Both the position numbers and the translations under genes were made by a program. Shown piece after piece: positions 33,068 through 46,230 of a stretch of DNA of 64,000 bases; positions within the stretch are counted from its first letter, which is position 1, and the number at the start of each line of letters is the position of its first letter. A model generated the notes under the pieces. It did no database searches, was not told the origin of the DNA, and saw nothing but the letters and a program-made list of their open reading frames with translations. Origin of the DNA: Mesocentrotus franciscanus. Its lineage: Eukaryota; Echinodermata; Echinoidea; Camarodonta; Strongylocentrotidae. The DNA lies in NCBI GenBank assembly GCA_037976565.1, contig CP137671.1:13019229-13083228 (forward strand), given 5' to 3'.

Positions 33068-33581
33068 CACTTAAATGTCTTGATCTGCAAAGCTTGAAGC
33101 GTTGAAGTTGAACGGGAATGAGGAATGCCGAGAACGCGCTGGGTCTTTGTAGTTCCCGAGCCAGGACGGGATTGCACACGCTCTAGGAGCGCGTTCGAAC
33201 GCACCAAGAAGGAGATGAGGACGAGTTGAACTGTCTCTGAACGGGGTGGTCGGGTTAAAAGTTAGTTAGAACAAGTGGCGAACTAGTTAGAATGGGTTTG
33301 GACGTATTAGGAACGAGGTAGAACTAGTTAATAATGGGTTTAAACTGACTACGGACTGGCTTGGACTGCCTGGAAATGGCAAATTTACCCGATCTGAACT
33401 TGATATGAACTGACTGTGGACGGGGTACAGACGAGAAGGACGTATTGAGGACTGTTTATGAACGAACTAGGATCGTATTATAGACATTATTTACACATTC
33501 TGCCCCGACCACAACCCGTTTTACGATTTTCTAGGACGGTTCCAGAACGTAGTGAGAACTAGTTTGGTGTGATGGGGGCTT
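33068..33581. mobile_element. Inverted partial copy joined to the foldback element
   Basis: Carries the reverse complement of internal parts of 32294-33067 (GGACGGGATTGCACACG; GCGCGTTCGAACGCACCAAG; GCAAATTTACCCGATCTGAA) and ends with the same terminus at 33581. Confidence 0.8.
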
Positions 33582-33740
33582 AAAGTAAAACACATAGCGA
33601 TGAGAGCGATGAAAGCGATGAAAGTTGAGTTCTGTTTACACATTGGGATGGTGAAGAAACTCGAAGCGTGGTGGAAAAGGTGGTACCTAGAATAGTAGAA
33701 TTTGTGTAGACTGTGAAGTTTCGGAATCATCATATTGATC

Positions 33741-34000
33741 ATAAATTGATTCAGTCTTTATGAAAAACTCAAGGCACAGACAAATTGGTATATGGGACTA
33801 CACATACACATATGGCATGCGTTCGGTGACTTCGGTCCCAACACTTCATCTATTTCTCATCATATAAAGAGGACATTTGAGAAGCATTCTTTTTCAGGGG
33901 ACGTTTCCATTATTACTTTCTTTCAAACTGATATAAAAAGAATGATAAGGCCTACACATTATTTTCACCTCTACCAAAACTCATCCTTCTTTTTAAACCC
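33741..34000 (+). repeat. Decayed copy of the 19278-20720 foldback arm
   Basis: GGGACTACACATACACATAT, GAGGACATTTGAGAAGC and CTCTACCAAAACTCATCCTT parallel the right arm of that element. Confidence 0.5.
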
Positions 34001-34484
34001 TTCATATGGGTATCAGGATGCCCGACATTCCAGGGTATTGGTTGAGGGGGTGTAGCGACAGGACAGGAGAGGGGAGATGAAAAAAACATTACTATTCTTC
34101 TAGAGAGAAAGAAGAGAAAGAAGAGAAAGGGAACGAGGGAGTGGAGATTTGGATAGATATATAGAGAGGGCCAATATATCATCGCTACAATAAGTGTGAA
34201 AGGTTGGGGGCTAATTTATATATTTCATGATAGATTTTTTTAAATTCTGTATCCTTTTTTAAAAATTCTCGGTTAATGTATTAAAATATGCCAATTCTTT
34301 TTTAATTGCTCTAATTATTGAATGTCACTATCATCATTATTATATATTAATGTATTAATTGACTGAAGCATCAGTGCTTATAATCAATTTACTTATTTCT
34401 GTTTCTGTATAATCATTTGGTATAATTCATATATTCAAGTGGAATATAATTTATGTTGAATGGAATCGAATAAAGATCACGGCA

Positions 34485-35000
34485 AAAATCAAGAGAGAGA
34501 GAGAGGTAGAAAAAAAAGTGAGAAAGGTCAACACGATCACAACTACTTTCTTAAATCAACTTAAGGCAATTTCAATAGCCTTGCACGTCCACCACCCATT
34601 ATAATGTGCGAACATGACAATAACGTACTAAGTAATCAGAACCGGGACTTGCAAATTGATTTTCAAATCCCTGATGAAATGTGATTTCTTGTGGATATAT
34701 CATGGGGTACTGAAATTGCCCTTGAGTTGATTTTTCGAAAATAATAATAATACATGTAGTTGCAATCGTGTTAGTTATGGAAATAAAGAGGAGAGAGAGA
34801 GAGAGAGAGATTGTATGTGTGTGTGTGTTTGTGTGCGTGGTAGAGCGAGGGAGAGAGAGTGTGCGTGTGTCTGTGTGTATGATAGAGCGAGAGATAAAGA
34901 GTGTGTTTGTGTGTGTGCGTAATAGGGAGAGAGAGAGAGAGAGAGAGAGTGTGTGTGTGTGTGATAGAGCGAAAGAGAGAGAGAGAGAGAGAGCGGGGGG
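34485..35000. repeat. (GA)n/(GT)n compound microsatellite region
   Basis: Alternating GAGAGA and GTGTGT runs, mainly 34785-34995. Confidence 0.9.
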
Positions 35001-38000
35001 GGGATGAAAAAAGAAAAATATGGTGTGAAATTAGGTAAGGAGTAGTGGATTATTTGTTAGATTTATGCAGGTTTAAGGTTATTCTTATATTCAACGTTGG
35101 TGGCAGGCCTCATATGAGCTGTGACCTCCACCCTGCTTTCTTCTTCGTTTTGGTAAGCAAGCCTAATTTTTAAGCTGTGTTTTAATTTTGATATTTTTAT
35201 CAAGGTGCAAAGTGATTGTATTAGAGAATCAGTATAAGTGTAGAGAAAATGATAACGTAAAGGAATTATGATATTTGTGTGAAGAAAGTGCTATTTTAAG
35301 TGATAAGTATTTGTTATGTAATGCCCATCCCGTTTACGGTTAGTCCCTCGTTAGACTTCATGCATTGTAGGAGTGCCCAAAGGGTGTGTCTAATTTGTAC
35401 GGCTGTGTGTAAACGTATGTAGTCGGATCTATACAGAGGTGAAACGGCCTGTTGGAAAGTGGCGCCTTGTTTTATTGTAGCGCCTCGTGGTATTTGACAG
35501 AATGCAAGAGTATAGATATATTGACTGCTATGAGAGGCATCGTTGTTTCTACAGGCTCAAGGGACGTTACATCCTGATATGACCGCGAGGCGCGCCGGGG
35601 CGTCCTCGAGAGCCAGTATAGAAACAGCTATGCTTCGAATATTAAAGCAGTCGATATATCTTTTATATACCGAATTCAGAAACAAATCTACAAAGAATTC
35701 ATACTGAAAATCTGAGACACTTTCTGTAAATCTTCGCTGGAAAGTTGCCTGAATGTTACGATCATTTGGGAATCGCAGACAAAAAGCACTGTATGGTATC
35801 CGCGCTCGCACAAAGAAAGTTTTTACACGTAAACCAATGGGGATCTCAGCAAAATTAATTTATGCGGCCCGGGGCAACGGGCATCTTTAAAAAAAACTAT
35901 TGACCGGTAGGCGGGCATGGCTAAAATCACGACTCCAATTTCGACCAATCAGATGACTAAATTTATTCAACATACTAAAGAGAGGTATATAATTTTAGTT
36001 GTTATTTTAGGGATACAGATTATCTTTGAGGTTGAGATTAAGACCAGATTTTAGGCTTATGTTAAAAATATGATACAGCTTATGAGCGGAATGACGGGAT
36101 GATTTATATAGGAAAAACTATGTGCAATTTCACTGGCTTTGGTAATGAGAGAATTGGATAGAATTGAAGTTCTATATAACTTACACAGTGCTGCTTTTTA
36201 GAGGGCAAGGATATTTTTTAATTTATGATCTTATGTATGTTTAATCACCATTTTAAAAATATGTGTTCGGCGCATTCTTCTTCATTCAGAGTAGCTGCAG
36301 GTGATATGATTTGGTGGTCAAGCATGGTCGATTCAGTAGTCTAACATATTCAAATTTATGGATGTTTCTTTCCTGGGGACCTAGTAACGAATTATTCCAT
36401 TAACCTGTTATTGATGAATGAACTACAATTCTAGGAATCCACTCTGCATACATTGTTTGATGCTATGTCGGGACAGGGAGGTGGGAGTTACACCTCCTGG
36501 TCGGGAAAAGCCTAGGGCATGCTTGCAATTTGTCAACAACAACCTTTGTTTAAAAATTTCAACGGTTTGATCGGTTATTTCATATAGCCATTTTCGTGTA
36601 ATCTAATCGATTATAATAATGCTAGGCTCCATTCTAAACTAGATTGCATTTCTAAAAGAAATTACACTTACACACACATACACACACGCGCGCACACATT
36701 CAACATGTTGTGACACATAAAGTAGGAATCCGTGCCAGAATCCATTGACACTAAGAGTGCTTTAACAGAGAGTTTATAGCCCTTCTGTCTCCAAACAGAT
36801 TTTGCTCAATCAATTTTGAAAACGAATCTGATTGCCGCCATCTACCGGTGTAAACTAAGGGATGCAGGCACATCAAGGTTTCTGCTTACGCTGTAGCCCT
36901 GCTACATCACGTTTAGTTAATTCATATTGATTATGCATTCAGAAAGAAAAAAACAATTGCGTTTCCGTTAATTTTAAAATCTGCAAAAAAAAAGAAATTC
37001 TAAAAGAAACGGATCAGTATATAATTCATTATATCCAGTACAAGCTGAAACACGCTTTCGGTCTGTATCACTCAATTATATGGGTAGCATATACTGAACG
37101 GTAGAGTCTCCTGGCAATTGCCAGCCCATTGTGACAGTTTAAAAAAAATTATCCCTTACCTTGCTGTATGGTTTGATTATTTAGCAAACCATACTGTTAT
37201 AATCGTCAATGTGGTGTCGTTGTTGTTCTTGGTGGTGGTGATGGTCGGGGGAGGGGGTTGCTGCGGGAGCACGGTATATCAGGACCACTCCATGAATATA
37301 AGGCCCTTGCCTCTACTTACAAGTATATTAAAATAAAATATGAAGGAGGGAACTTCCTTTGCTCGCTGTTGCAAGGAAATTGTAAATTATATCACCTGTA
37401 GTGATTTCTTTTTAATAGAAGAGGAAGTCGTGAGAGCACTAGATCTACATTTTGGAATGATAATTCTTAAACATATTTTTTCCATGGGGGGAGGGGGGGG
37501 GGTAATAGAACCCATTTGCAGTAGTATACTTTTGATTGCATCTCCACTGTTTAAGATAGCGTGATACGAAATTTATATCATCACTCAAAGACACGAATCT
37601 AGTCAATTTTTCACCATTTAGATTTTTTCCTATGTGGTCTTATTTTCCAGCAGCCATAAAATCGGAAATTTATTTCTTATTCGAGTACCCGTAAGCTCTT
37701 GAGGATGATGGCAGGTTGTGTGATGACCCTTGTAAATCTGGTTTTGATATGTTATTTATCACGCTTTTATGTATCTTCACTGATATTATGACGTTGTTTC
37801 AATGGGGACGTTTTATATTTTAGGTGGTTTTTCCTTAAGAAGAAGGGACACATGAAACTTTAATAAACATAATGAATATGAATGAAGCCATAATTTCAGA
37901 TTTAGATTGGTATATTTCCCATTTTTAAATGATTATACAAACAAATAAGTGCATAAAATCAATAATATTTCTGAGTAAACATAATGTTGATAAAATGCTG

Positions 38001-38487
38001 ATTCAAATCTAAAGAATTGGGGCTGAAGATTGAAAAGGGATGATGGTTTATCACCTATTCTTTCGAAAATATTTGTTTAATCACCCTGATAGTTTGAAGA
38101 AATTCTAGGGGAATTAATATTGCTTGTTGTAAAACATCATGAAGAGGTTCATTGTGTCATCTACTTCAGATAACCTAGTAAACATAATAGCCCACAATTT
38201 CCTGTCTCAGGTAGTACCTGGTGACTTTTTCATAGATTGCAGTTAATCTAGATCAAAGTTCTGTTTGTTCAACGATATGAATGCTATAAAGAATTCATAA
38301 GCGCGATTGCGTCATATTACGAATAAAAGGAGACATACATTACCCTACATATGATAAGATTTATGGTTCTGTAAATAACTATAAAACGGTTTTATACGTG
38401 GGGGATAAAACCAATATAAAAAAATTCTTTGAAAAAAAGAATTTGGAAATTAAATGTAAGTCTTTTTAAAATTCTAGATTTATGAAT
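35001..38487. other. No gene or repeat unit recognised
   Basis: AT-rich sequence with short open frames on both strands, none with family motifs or convincing splice context. Small features only: a CA run near 36665-36695 and a G-run near 37490. Confidence 0.5.
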
Positions 38488-39533
38488 ATACAGTGCGTAT
38501 TAAAAAACTGTAACCAACTTTGTTAGCTTCTGATTAAAAAGTCATAACCAATAAGACTTTGAAATAAATTTCATGTTGAAGAGTAAAATAATTGTTTTCT
38601 CTCCAATGATACCCTATTCATAATATTTCTGCCACGAGTGACTGAGCACCAGGGTCGTTAAAAATTGTTGTCAAAATCGCCTTGGACTTAGTTTGGGCTG
38701 ATGAAACGAACGTGGGTCAGGCCATATCCACGGGCTCCTTTGGTCTTAAGTCCTTTTAAAAGTTCAATTATGCCTCATGCTTCAGTGCGCCCTAGATTAA
38801 AATGATGCAATATATCAAGGCTTTCGCAGAACCTCGTTTCAATCCATAGGATAACCTGTTCGTATTTTGAACAGCCTACTAACTTCTTTTATCATGATAT
38901 CTAAGTTCTTTCTGCTCAGTTAATTGTCCGCTGCGCCATTTCACACGCGTAAGGAGCATAAGGTGCTTATCTCAAATAGCGAACAAAAACTCAAAGGTTA
39001 CTAAGCCAAAATGCAAGAAAGAACACATATGATGATAAGGATCAAAGAAATTGACAGTATACTTTCATAAAAAGTTAACATCTCAAGTAAACTTTATCCA
39101 TTTTGTATTTCTCAATGAAAGGATGCGAATGAAGTCAAGATTGTAATCATCATAACGAAGAGAATACCATAAATTTTGCTTGTAATAGGCATTTCCTTTC
39201 ATTTCCTTTCAGCTGTTACTAACACATTTTCTTTTCATCTGCCTAATAGTCAATGTAAAGAAGTTAGCAATTGTTTTTGGAATGAGATAATACACACATA
39301 ATGGCTTTTGACCCATATAAATTGCTTTAGCCCAATTTTGAGGGCAAGTGGATTTTGAAAATGATTTTGAAAAGCCTGCTGCTCCGTCATCCGTTGAAGC
39401 AAAATTATGAAGATGGTATAATTTGACAGTGTCTTAGTTACCCTATACCATAAAAATATGATTCAAGGTCACATAGGCTATTAATAATAATAAGCTACCA
39501 AAGTTGGGTACACTTTTTGATACGCACTGTATA
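38488..39533. mobile_element. Tc1/mariner-like element, about 1.05 kb, decayed
   Basis: Ends TACAGTGCGTATTAAAAAAC and its inverse GTTGGGTACACTTTTTGATACGC...TGTA match well and reach AACTTTG. TA lies at both edges. I could not read a transposase with its DDE/D residues. Confidence 0.6.
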
Positions 39534-39561
39534 AAATCAATCATAAATCATCAGGATCTAC

Positions 39562-39875
39562 GTGAATCTTTCATGTCTTATATCATTTCAAGATGAAATT
39601 GGACAAAATGAAGAGTTTCTTAAAGGTCACAAGGTCACTCTCCAGGGACTCATAACACATTCCAAGGAATATGGAGAAGGTGCCTTCTCACCCATTTGTT
39701 TGTGGAACTCACTCTCTTCCTCTCTTCGTGAAATTAACTTTCTAGAACACTTCAAATCATGCCTCAAAACTTAACTATTTCAGCAAATGTGAAAATATTG
39801 ACTTCACTGGAATGATTTTTTTTTGTTTTAACAGAAGTATGGCGCCATATAAATACTGTGAATCATCATCATCAA
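39562..39875 (+). pseudogene. LINE 3' end (CR1/L2-like C-terminus and tail)
   Basis: The frame ends PICLWNSLSSSLREINFLEH then FKSCLKT, the common C-terminus of CR1/L2-type polymerases (F.LWNSLP..LR...L..FK..LKT.LF). After the stop comes ATGGCGCCATATAAAT and (ATC)n, a usual 3' tail of such elements. Only the last about 70 codons survive. Confidence 0.6.
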
Positions 39876-40306
39876 TCAAAACTACATGCGCATTTTAGTT
39901 TCGGGTCTCAATCACACTTAATCTGCTTTTCATCTTTTCCTGTATTTTATATTTCTCGTCATATTTATCAACAAAGTCTGATGTCAAGTAGTAGGCCTAT
40001 TGTATTGCAACAAATTCTCATCCTTCTCTGCTCTTGACAGACTACATGCTTTCATTCCCAACTGTTTTATATACATAATCTAAAATACAGAAGCAAACAA
40101 TGATATATTGCGTGCTGTTTGATTATTTATTATGCGATAACTACCTGGTTTTAATATCATCTTATTGGCATATTGGTAACATTTGTTATAATATACGCGT
40201 ATGTATAATGTTTAACAAAAACGCCTCGAAAGACTCGGACCGACTTGACACTTGCAAGAATTATGGTCACGCTAAGTCCCGCGGCGTGCACTACAACTAC
40301 AGCATT

Positions 40307-40469
40307 AGGGACTTTTAGATTTACACGACGAGAACGTGGACCGCCATGTGTGACATCCTTTTAAGGTAATGTGACGTCCTTTTAAGGCACTGCCGGGCAC
40401 GGCCCAGTGCCTTAACACAATGTCACACGCGGCAGTCCACGCTCTCGTCGTGTAAATCTAAAAGTCCCT
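40307..40469. mobile_element. Palindromic element, copy 2 (163 bp)
   Basis: Outer arms 40307-40340 and 40436-40469 (AGGGACTTTTAGATTTACAC...) pair with one mismatch. The inner region has the GTGACGTCCTTTTAAGGCAC block of copy 1 at 8496. Confidence 0.88.
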
Positions 40470-40792
40470 ATTGTTACGCTACGTTGACACCACAGTTAAG
40501 CAGTGTTTACGCACTGACACGCCTTGTTAAGAAATCATTGTGCCATGGTTACGCAAAGTTCACGAATTGTTCACGAAACTGACTCAAAAATCAATTCATG
40601 ATAGATCTTCGACAATTTCAAAAAATTATGGCACGCACTTTTTGTATCTACCGCGCACCCACACGAACACTTCACGTGTTCCGCATTGGCATGATTGGCG
40701 TACCGTTGTGGAGCCCATTTTGCGTGCAAGCCATTGTGCGTGCAAGCCTCAGCATGTATGCTGGTCACCATTACGAAAAGCTCTCGTTAAAA

Positions 40793-40979
40793 CTATACCC
40801 CACCATTATAACACAGGAACCAATGTAAATCAGGTGGGGTATCACGACCCCACTTTCGTTTCTCTCGTTAAAACTTGGACAGAGCCACTATACCCCACCA
40901 CTATAACACAGGAACCAATGTAAATCAGGTGGGGTATCACGACCCCACTTTTGTTTCTCTCGTTAAAACTTGGACAGAG
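40793..40979 (+). repeat. Two tandem units of 95 bp
   Basis: CTATACCCCACCA recurs at 40793 and 40888. Units also share CAATGTAAATCAGGTGGGGT and CTCGTTAAAACTTGGACAGA. Confidence 0.88.
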
Positions 40980-41116
40980 CTCTGCGTGCATGAGAGATTA
41001 TGGTATTGGATATTGCAGCTGTACTCTTCATCATCTTACGTAATAGTGTAAACAAACTCTTACTGGGGCTCTGCCTGAAAGGAAATAAAAAGTAGGAAAT
41101 ATATATTTTACTTGTT

Positions 41117-41484
41117 TTTAACTTTGTTTCAGATTCTGAAACAAAATCCTGGATTTAGCTCATGCTGCAATGATAAATATAAACCTTTAGGTCAGTCAGG
41201 AACCCCATGACTTTTACAAGCCGATCGCCTGTCTGATTATCAAGATATTTATGATTGGAAATCGAAACCAAATTTTGCGTTTTCCTAACGGTTATCATAA
41301 CACTACAGTCTATATGGGAAAACGAGTATGGTAAAACCGGTCACTCAAAGATTTTTACTTTTTTGAGGCAGTTCTTGATCATTTTGAAGCGCAATTTTTT
41401 AGGGCTTCAATATTGCACCATATCACAGACACTGATAACACGTAGGGCCGTGCATCTCAGATTTAACATTGTTAAACGATGCCT
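41117..41484. mobile_element. TTAA-type MITE, family 3 copy 1
   Basis: Matches 57158-57540 (ATCCTGGATTTAGCTCATGC; TTTTGCGTTTTCCTAACGGT). The right end GATGCCT is followed by TTAA (41485-41488); the left end is diverged. Confidence 0.82.
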
Positions 41485-41604
41485 TTAAGATATTTTCATG
41501 TCCAAAAGTCACTTATAATTTAGATGAAGACAAAAATGAAAGTTCGAAGGAAGCAAAATGACCCAGAATTGGCAATATAACAACAATTCTAACTGTGAAA
41601 ATTA

Positions 41605-41672
41605 GCACTCTTTCTCCCTTCCTCTCTCACATTCTCTCTCTATCATGCTTATCTCTCTCTCCCTCTCTATCA
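41605..41672. repeat. (CT)n microsatellite
   Basis: CTCTCTCCCT tract. Confidence 0.85.
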
Positions 41673-41854
41673 CACCGTCAAGGTCTCGGTGGGGGATTAC
41701 ATTGTATAGCGCTAGTGTTTACTTTAGGCTTAGCTTTACGAGTAGTGAAAGTCAAATGGGGGTTTCAATTTTAAACGACGAGTTTTCGTCATGACGGTGG
41801 TTTTCCTGTACCTCAAAAAACATTAACAGTAGGTGTTATATATGATACGCATCT

Positions 41855-42784
41855 TTTACAGAAGTGTCTTATTCAAAATAACTAAGATGAAGTCACAGCT
41901 TAATATTTATTCAAACTTCCTCAATTTATTGCCTTCGATTTTATGAGAATGTGCATTAAATCCAATGTCTTCTTTCCTTTGTAATAAAATTCAGTTTTGC
42001 GTATTTGCTTTTTATTTACACCAAAGCGCTGAGGGAAATATTGGCACGAGGGAAAATATAACTCCCTTCAGGTACGAAGAATGTTATATACCCCCTGCCA
42101 GTCAATATTAGTTATATTAGATAGCCTTGGTTTGAAAATTCAGGGAGGGTCCAATTTTTTTTTTTTTACAGAAGTGTCTTATTCAAAATAACTAAGATGA
42201 AATCACAGCTTAATATTTATTCAAACTTCATCAACTTATTGCCTTCGATTTTATGAGAATGTGCATTAAATCCAATGTCTTCTTTCCTTTGTAATAAAAT
42301 CCAGTTTTGCGTATTTGCTTTTTATTTACACCAAAGCGCTGAGGGAAATATTGGCACGAGGGAAAATATAACTCCCTTCAGGTACGAAGAATGTTATATA
42401 CCCCCTGCCAGTCAATATCTGTTATATTAGATAGCCTTGGTTTGAAAATTCAGGGAGGGTCCAATTTTTTTTTTTTTTACAGAAGTGTCTTATTCAAAAT
42501 AACTAAGATGAAATCACAGCTTAATATTTATTCAAACTTCATCAACTTATTGCCTTCGATTTTATGAGAATGTGCATTAAATCCAATGTCTTCTTTCCTT
42601 TGTAATAAAATTCAGTTTTGCGTATTTGCTTTTTATTTACACCAAAGCGCTGAGGGAAAATATTGGCACGAGGGAAAATATAACTCCCTTCAGGTACGAA
42701 GAATGTTATATACCCCCTGCCAGTCAATATCTGTTATATTAGATAGCCTTGGTTTGAAAGTTCAGGGAGGGTCCAATTTTTTTT
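41855..42784 (+). repeat. Three tandem units of about 310 bp
   Basis: TTACAGAAGTGTCTTATTCA begins units at about 41855, 42165 and 42476. Each ends GGGAGGGTCCAATTTTTTTT. Units differ by few substitutions and T-run length. Open frames inside are short and not recognisable. Confidence 0.92.
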
Positions 42785-43060
42785 GCCCGAATTTTTATTA
42801 TTTTTTTTTTTTACAGATTTTAGAAAAAATTGTGAGAAAAAAAATATTTTGAGATAATTCTAGAAAAATATGAAAAAAGGCATTTTTTGGAAGAAAAAAA
42901 AAATTGGAACAAAAATAATTTCAAGGGAATAAAAAGAGTCGAAAAAAAAAATTCTTATAAAAAAAAAATTGGGGGGGGGGGGAAGAAAAAATTTGGAAAA
43001 AATAATGACAAGGGAAAAAAAAAAATTCGAGAAACAAAAATTGACCCTTGGTATTGGTGT
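42785..43060. repeat. A/T-homopolymer-rich, low complexity
   Basis: Runs of T then A with a G10 run near 42970; follows the 310-bp array. Confidence 0.8.
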
Positions 43061-44424
43061 AATTTGTGTAACTGGTGACATACAGTCCTCAAGAGGGCGA
43101 CATGCATTGATTAAAAATATATTCATTTCACCAGCTGGTGAATATAACACTGGAAAGAGACCGGCCAGGATAAATATAACAATTACGATCCTCGCAATTG
43201 ATATCACGTGACGAGCTCTGGACCAATCACATCTCAGTGTCTGTCTAAGCTATTTAATATTATATCATATTTGAAAAGTACGGTAGCCCATTTCGATGAT
43301 ATTTTACATAGTTCCAATTATTATATCATGAATCCCTATGAACATAGTGACTAGTATGATAAAAATAAAACATCTGGAAATCTTACAGGTCTTTAACAAA
43401 ATCGGATCAAACGTACCGTACAGTTTATAAACATTTCCAACAAACAGGATACATGGAAGTTAACCTTTTTTATTAGATTTCGAGGTTTAGCACGTGGAAA
43501 GGTACATGCATGTATTTACAGGTGATGATTATAAGTTGAAGAAAAATATACCCCCAAAATCGTTTGCTCTAGTCTAGTCAACTTTAGTTTACTCCAAAGA
43601 GACTGACTATTCTGTTCTTTTTATGGTTTGCAGGCTTTTGTGTACATTGTGCAACGTGCATATATTATATCCATTTTGAGTGGTGCTAATAATCTTGCCA
43701 TTCAAGTTGTTATAGACATAAGTAGTCATGGTGGTTGAAGTATGACAGTATGAAGTAATCTCTAATAATGTGATAGTATAAAGTACCTTTACGATAAGTT
43801 TGAACTAATTATTGTATCCACAACGTTTTTCTTCTTATGGACAAACGGATAGAACGAGTGAAAGATAGAAAGAGAAAAAAGAGGGACAAAAGTCAAAACG
43901 TAAGAAAGATAGAGAGATGGTGTTGGGGGTAGAAAAGAATCAGGAGCTACAAAGACATGTATATCTTCTACTAAATAAGGCTTGCTAGATGAAGCGATCT
44001 GCATAATAATATATCATACAAAACTTTCAAATCACAGCTCTCCGGTATATGCCTACTCTCATTCAATTCAGATATCATTTAATTCAGATGGAACAGGAAC
44101 AACAGTCTGAAGAACATGTTGAAAAATGGTTTGACGTAAGAATTATTAACATTGATTTGTACATGAAAGTGATCACTTTACTATTGATGCATAATTTAAT
44201 TTGCAAATAAGAAATTCAATGGAGTGAAATTCCATATTTGTTTTCATTTTTGTATAAATACATACATTTACAGATTATCAGATATTTCCCTTCTTTCTTA
44301 GAAGACGGGATGATGGATTCCCCGCCCCCCCCCCCCTTTGTAGTAATGTGATAAGTACTTCTCTTATTTAAATTCGTTTGATATATTGCAAATTGTGCTT
44401 ATCAGAAAGCAATCGTCTTCTTTT

Positions 44425-44700
44425 CAGGGGTTTTAGGCATTTAATTACGGTCAGATGAGCATATTTTGATACCTTATTTGTGACACTGGCAGGTCACTAA
44501 TTGGCGTGGAGTCCAGAGGACAGAGCCCCCTAAAGCTTAGGGGTTTAAGGCATTAAATTACGGTCAGATGAGCAATCAGGGGCCCTAAGGCGGGTCCCTG
44601 GTGGGGTCCAGGGAGCGGAGCCCCCGCAAGCTCAGTGGTTTTAGGTATTTAAATACGGTCAGATGAGCATATTTTGGTACCTCATTTGTGACACTGTCAG
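44425..44700 (+). repeat. Three degenerate units with TTACGGTCAGATGAGCA
   Basis: TTACGGTCAGATGAGCA (ATACGG in the third) occurs near 44445, 44560 and 44655. The outer units share the ATTTTGRTACCTTATTTGTG block; the middle one carries GGGTCCAGGGAGCGGAGCCC. Confidence 0.75.
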
Positions 44701-45560
44701 TTCACTATTCTTTCTTTCTTTCTATTTGTCTTCAAAACATTTTTTCAAAAAAGTGAGGGGGCCGGGTTGGGGCTCGAGTCCCTCGAGCCCCGCCGATTCG
44801 CGGGCCCTGACATGTAGGCTTCTAAATAAGCAGATTTGTTGCCTGACTGTAAATTTGGGAATTTGTCATTTTCCAACAAACGCATTAAAAAGTATAATTT
44901 ACAAAAAAGTGAGAAAATAATCCTGGAAAATCATGTATTTTCAGCAACATTTTGTCAATGATTGGTAGAATTTTATTGGGGGCAACTGCCCCCAAGCCCC
45001 CCCCCATCAGGACGCCAGTGCGAGGGACGAGGAGGCATAGTGAACGAGAGGGGTGAAGGTGACGGCAGTGACTACCCCCTCACAGGTTTTTGAAGTTTTG
45101 TTGTATTCAAAAATTACATTCCTTAGCAAAACTATACTAGTATGAAACCAAGCAATATACCTTTTTCCACACTTCACTTTTACTTTGCCGGTAATTAGTG
45201 TGCAGTCCGAAGGGTTGTTAATATCAGTTTAGTAGGTACATTTGAGTAAGTAGGGAGCTTGGGCATGGATGGGATTTCTATTTCCCACTCTAGGCCTCTG
45301 TCACATCCATGTATATTGATATCGCTATGGGAGTTGAAATGGCAAATATCAGCCTGGTAAATATAGACTATGTTGTAGTGACTCCTTACTGAAAAGAGCA
45401 AGCGGAATATTCATTTTTGTAGCACTGATCTATTTCTGATTTCTACAATATTTACTTGTACATTTTGAAGGATATTATGCGAGGGAGGTTAGTCACCGAG
45501 CTAGAAGATTTTTGCATTTTTATTAGTCTAAACGCTGCACTCTGGGGCCCTCCAGAGCCT

Positions 45561-45666
45561 AAAAGTGTGTTGCAGTCTTAAGTCAGTATTTGCTATACAT
45601 TTTTGTGTGTGCACTTTAACAAAATTTCCGGGAGTGCCCTCCCCACCCCGGATCGCCGCCCCTGGG
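45561..45666 (+). repeat. Dispersed repeat, copy 2 (with 1853-1990)
   Basis: Same blocks as 1853-1990, ending GGATCGCCGCCCCTGGG. Confidence 0.7.
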
Positions 45667-45823
45667 TATATACCCGTTTCTTAAATGGCATATTTTCACT
45701 TTGAGGTTTCCCTTTGTACGTGCCCCTTTTTGTTGGTGCCCCCCCCCCACTTTGTAAGACGCTCCACCGCCCCTGGATAATGAGTGGGATATTAACTTAT
45801 AATCTCATTGCTCAAAGCGTATC

Positions 45824-46230
45824 AGGACAACTACCCCCTGGACAATCACCCCCTGGACAATCACCCCCCGGAAAAATTACCCCCCGAGGACAATAACCCC
45901 GGAAAATTACCCCCGTGGACAATTACCTCCCGTGGATAATTACCCCGTGGAAAATTCCCCACCCCTGACAATAACCTCCTAGGACAATTTCCCCCCCCCC
46001 CAGGACAACCAAGGGCAATCTTCCCCCGAGGACAATTACCCCGAAAATCACCTCTCTGTTCATTAAGGGGAAGTACACCTTGATAATAAGTTGATTTTTA
46101 TAAAGCAAATTCTTTGGGGGGAAGGGGGTTACTGTCCTCGGGGGCCAATGTCCTCGGGGGGGGGGGTAATTTTCCGGGGGTAATTGTCCTTTGGGGGTAA
46201 TTGTCCCGCTGGTAATTGGCCGGGGATGAT
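45824..46230. repeat. Minisatellite GGACAATTACCCCC with an inverted second half
   Basis: About a dozen units of 14-18 bp (ACAATCACCCCCTGG, ACAATTACCCCCGTGG) run from 45824 to about 46055. From about 46115 to 46230 the same unit recurs as its complement (GGGGGTAATTGTCC). The whole can fold as a long imperfect hairpin. Confidence 0.88.

Noticed and set aside
35077..35160. TTGGTGGCAGG as a retrotransposon primer-binding site
   Set aside because: No long terminal repeats or gag/pol frames nearby to support it.
35557..35811. 84-aa minus-strand frame
   Set aside because: No family motif, no partner exon and no signal peptide; likely chance.
45714..45896. Frame with PPGQSPPGQ-type repeats, possible collagen-like protein
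   Set aside because: It is the reversing GGACAATTACCCCC minisatellite; the reading frame is not kept along the array.
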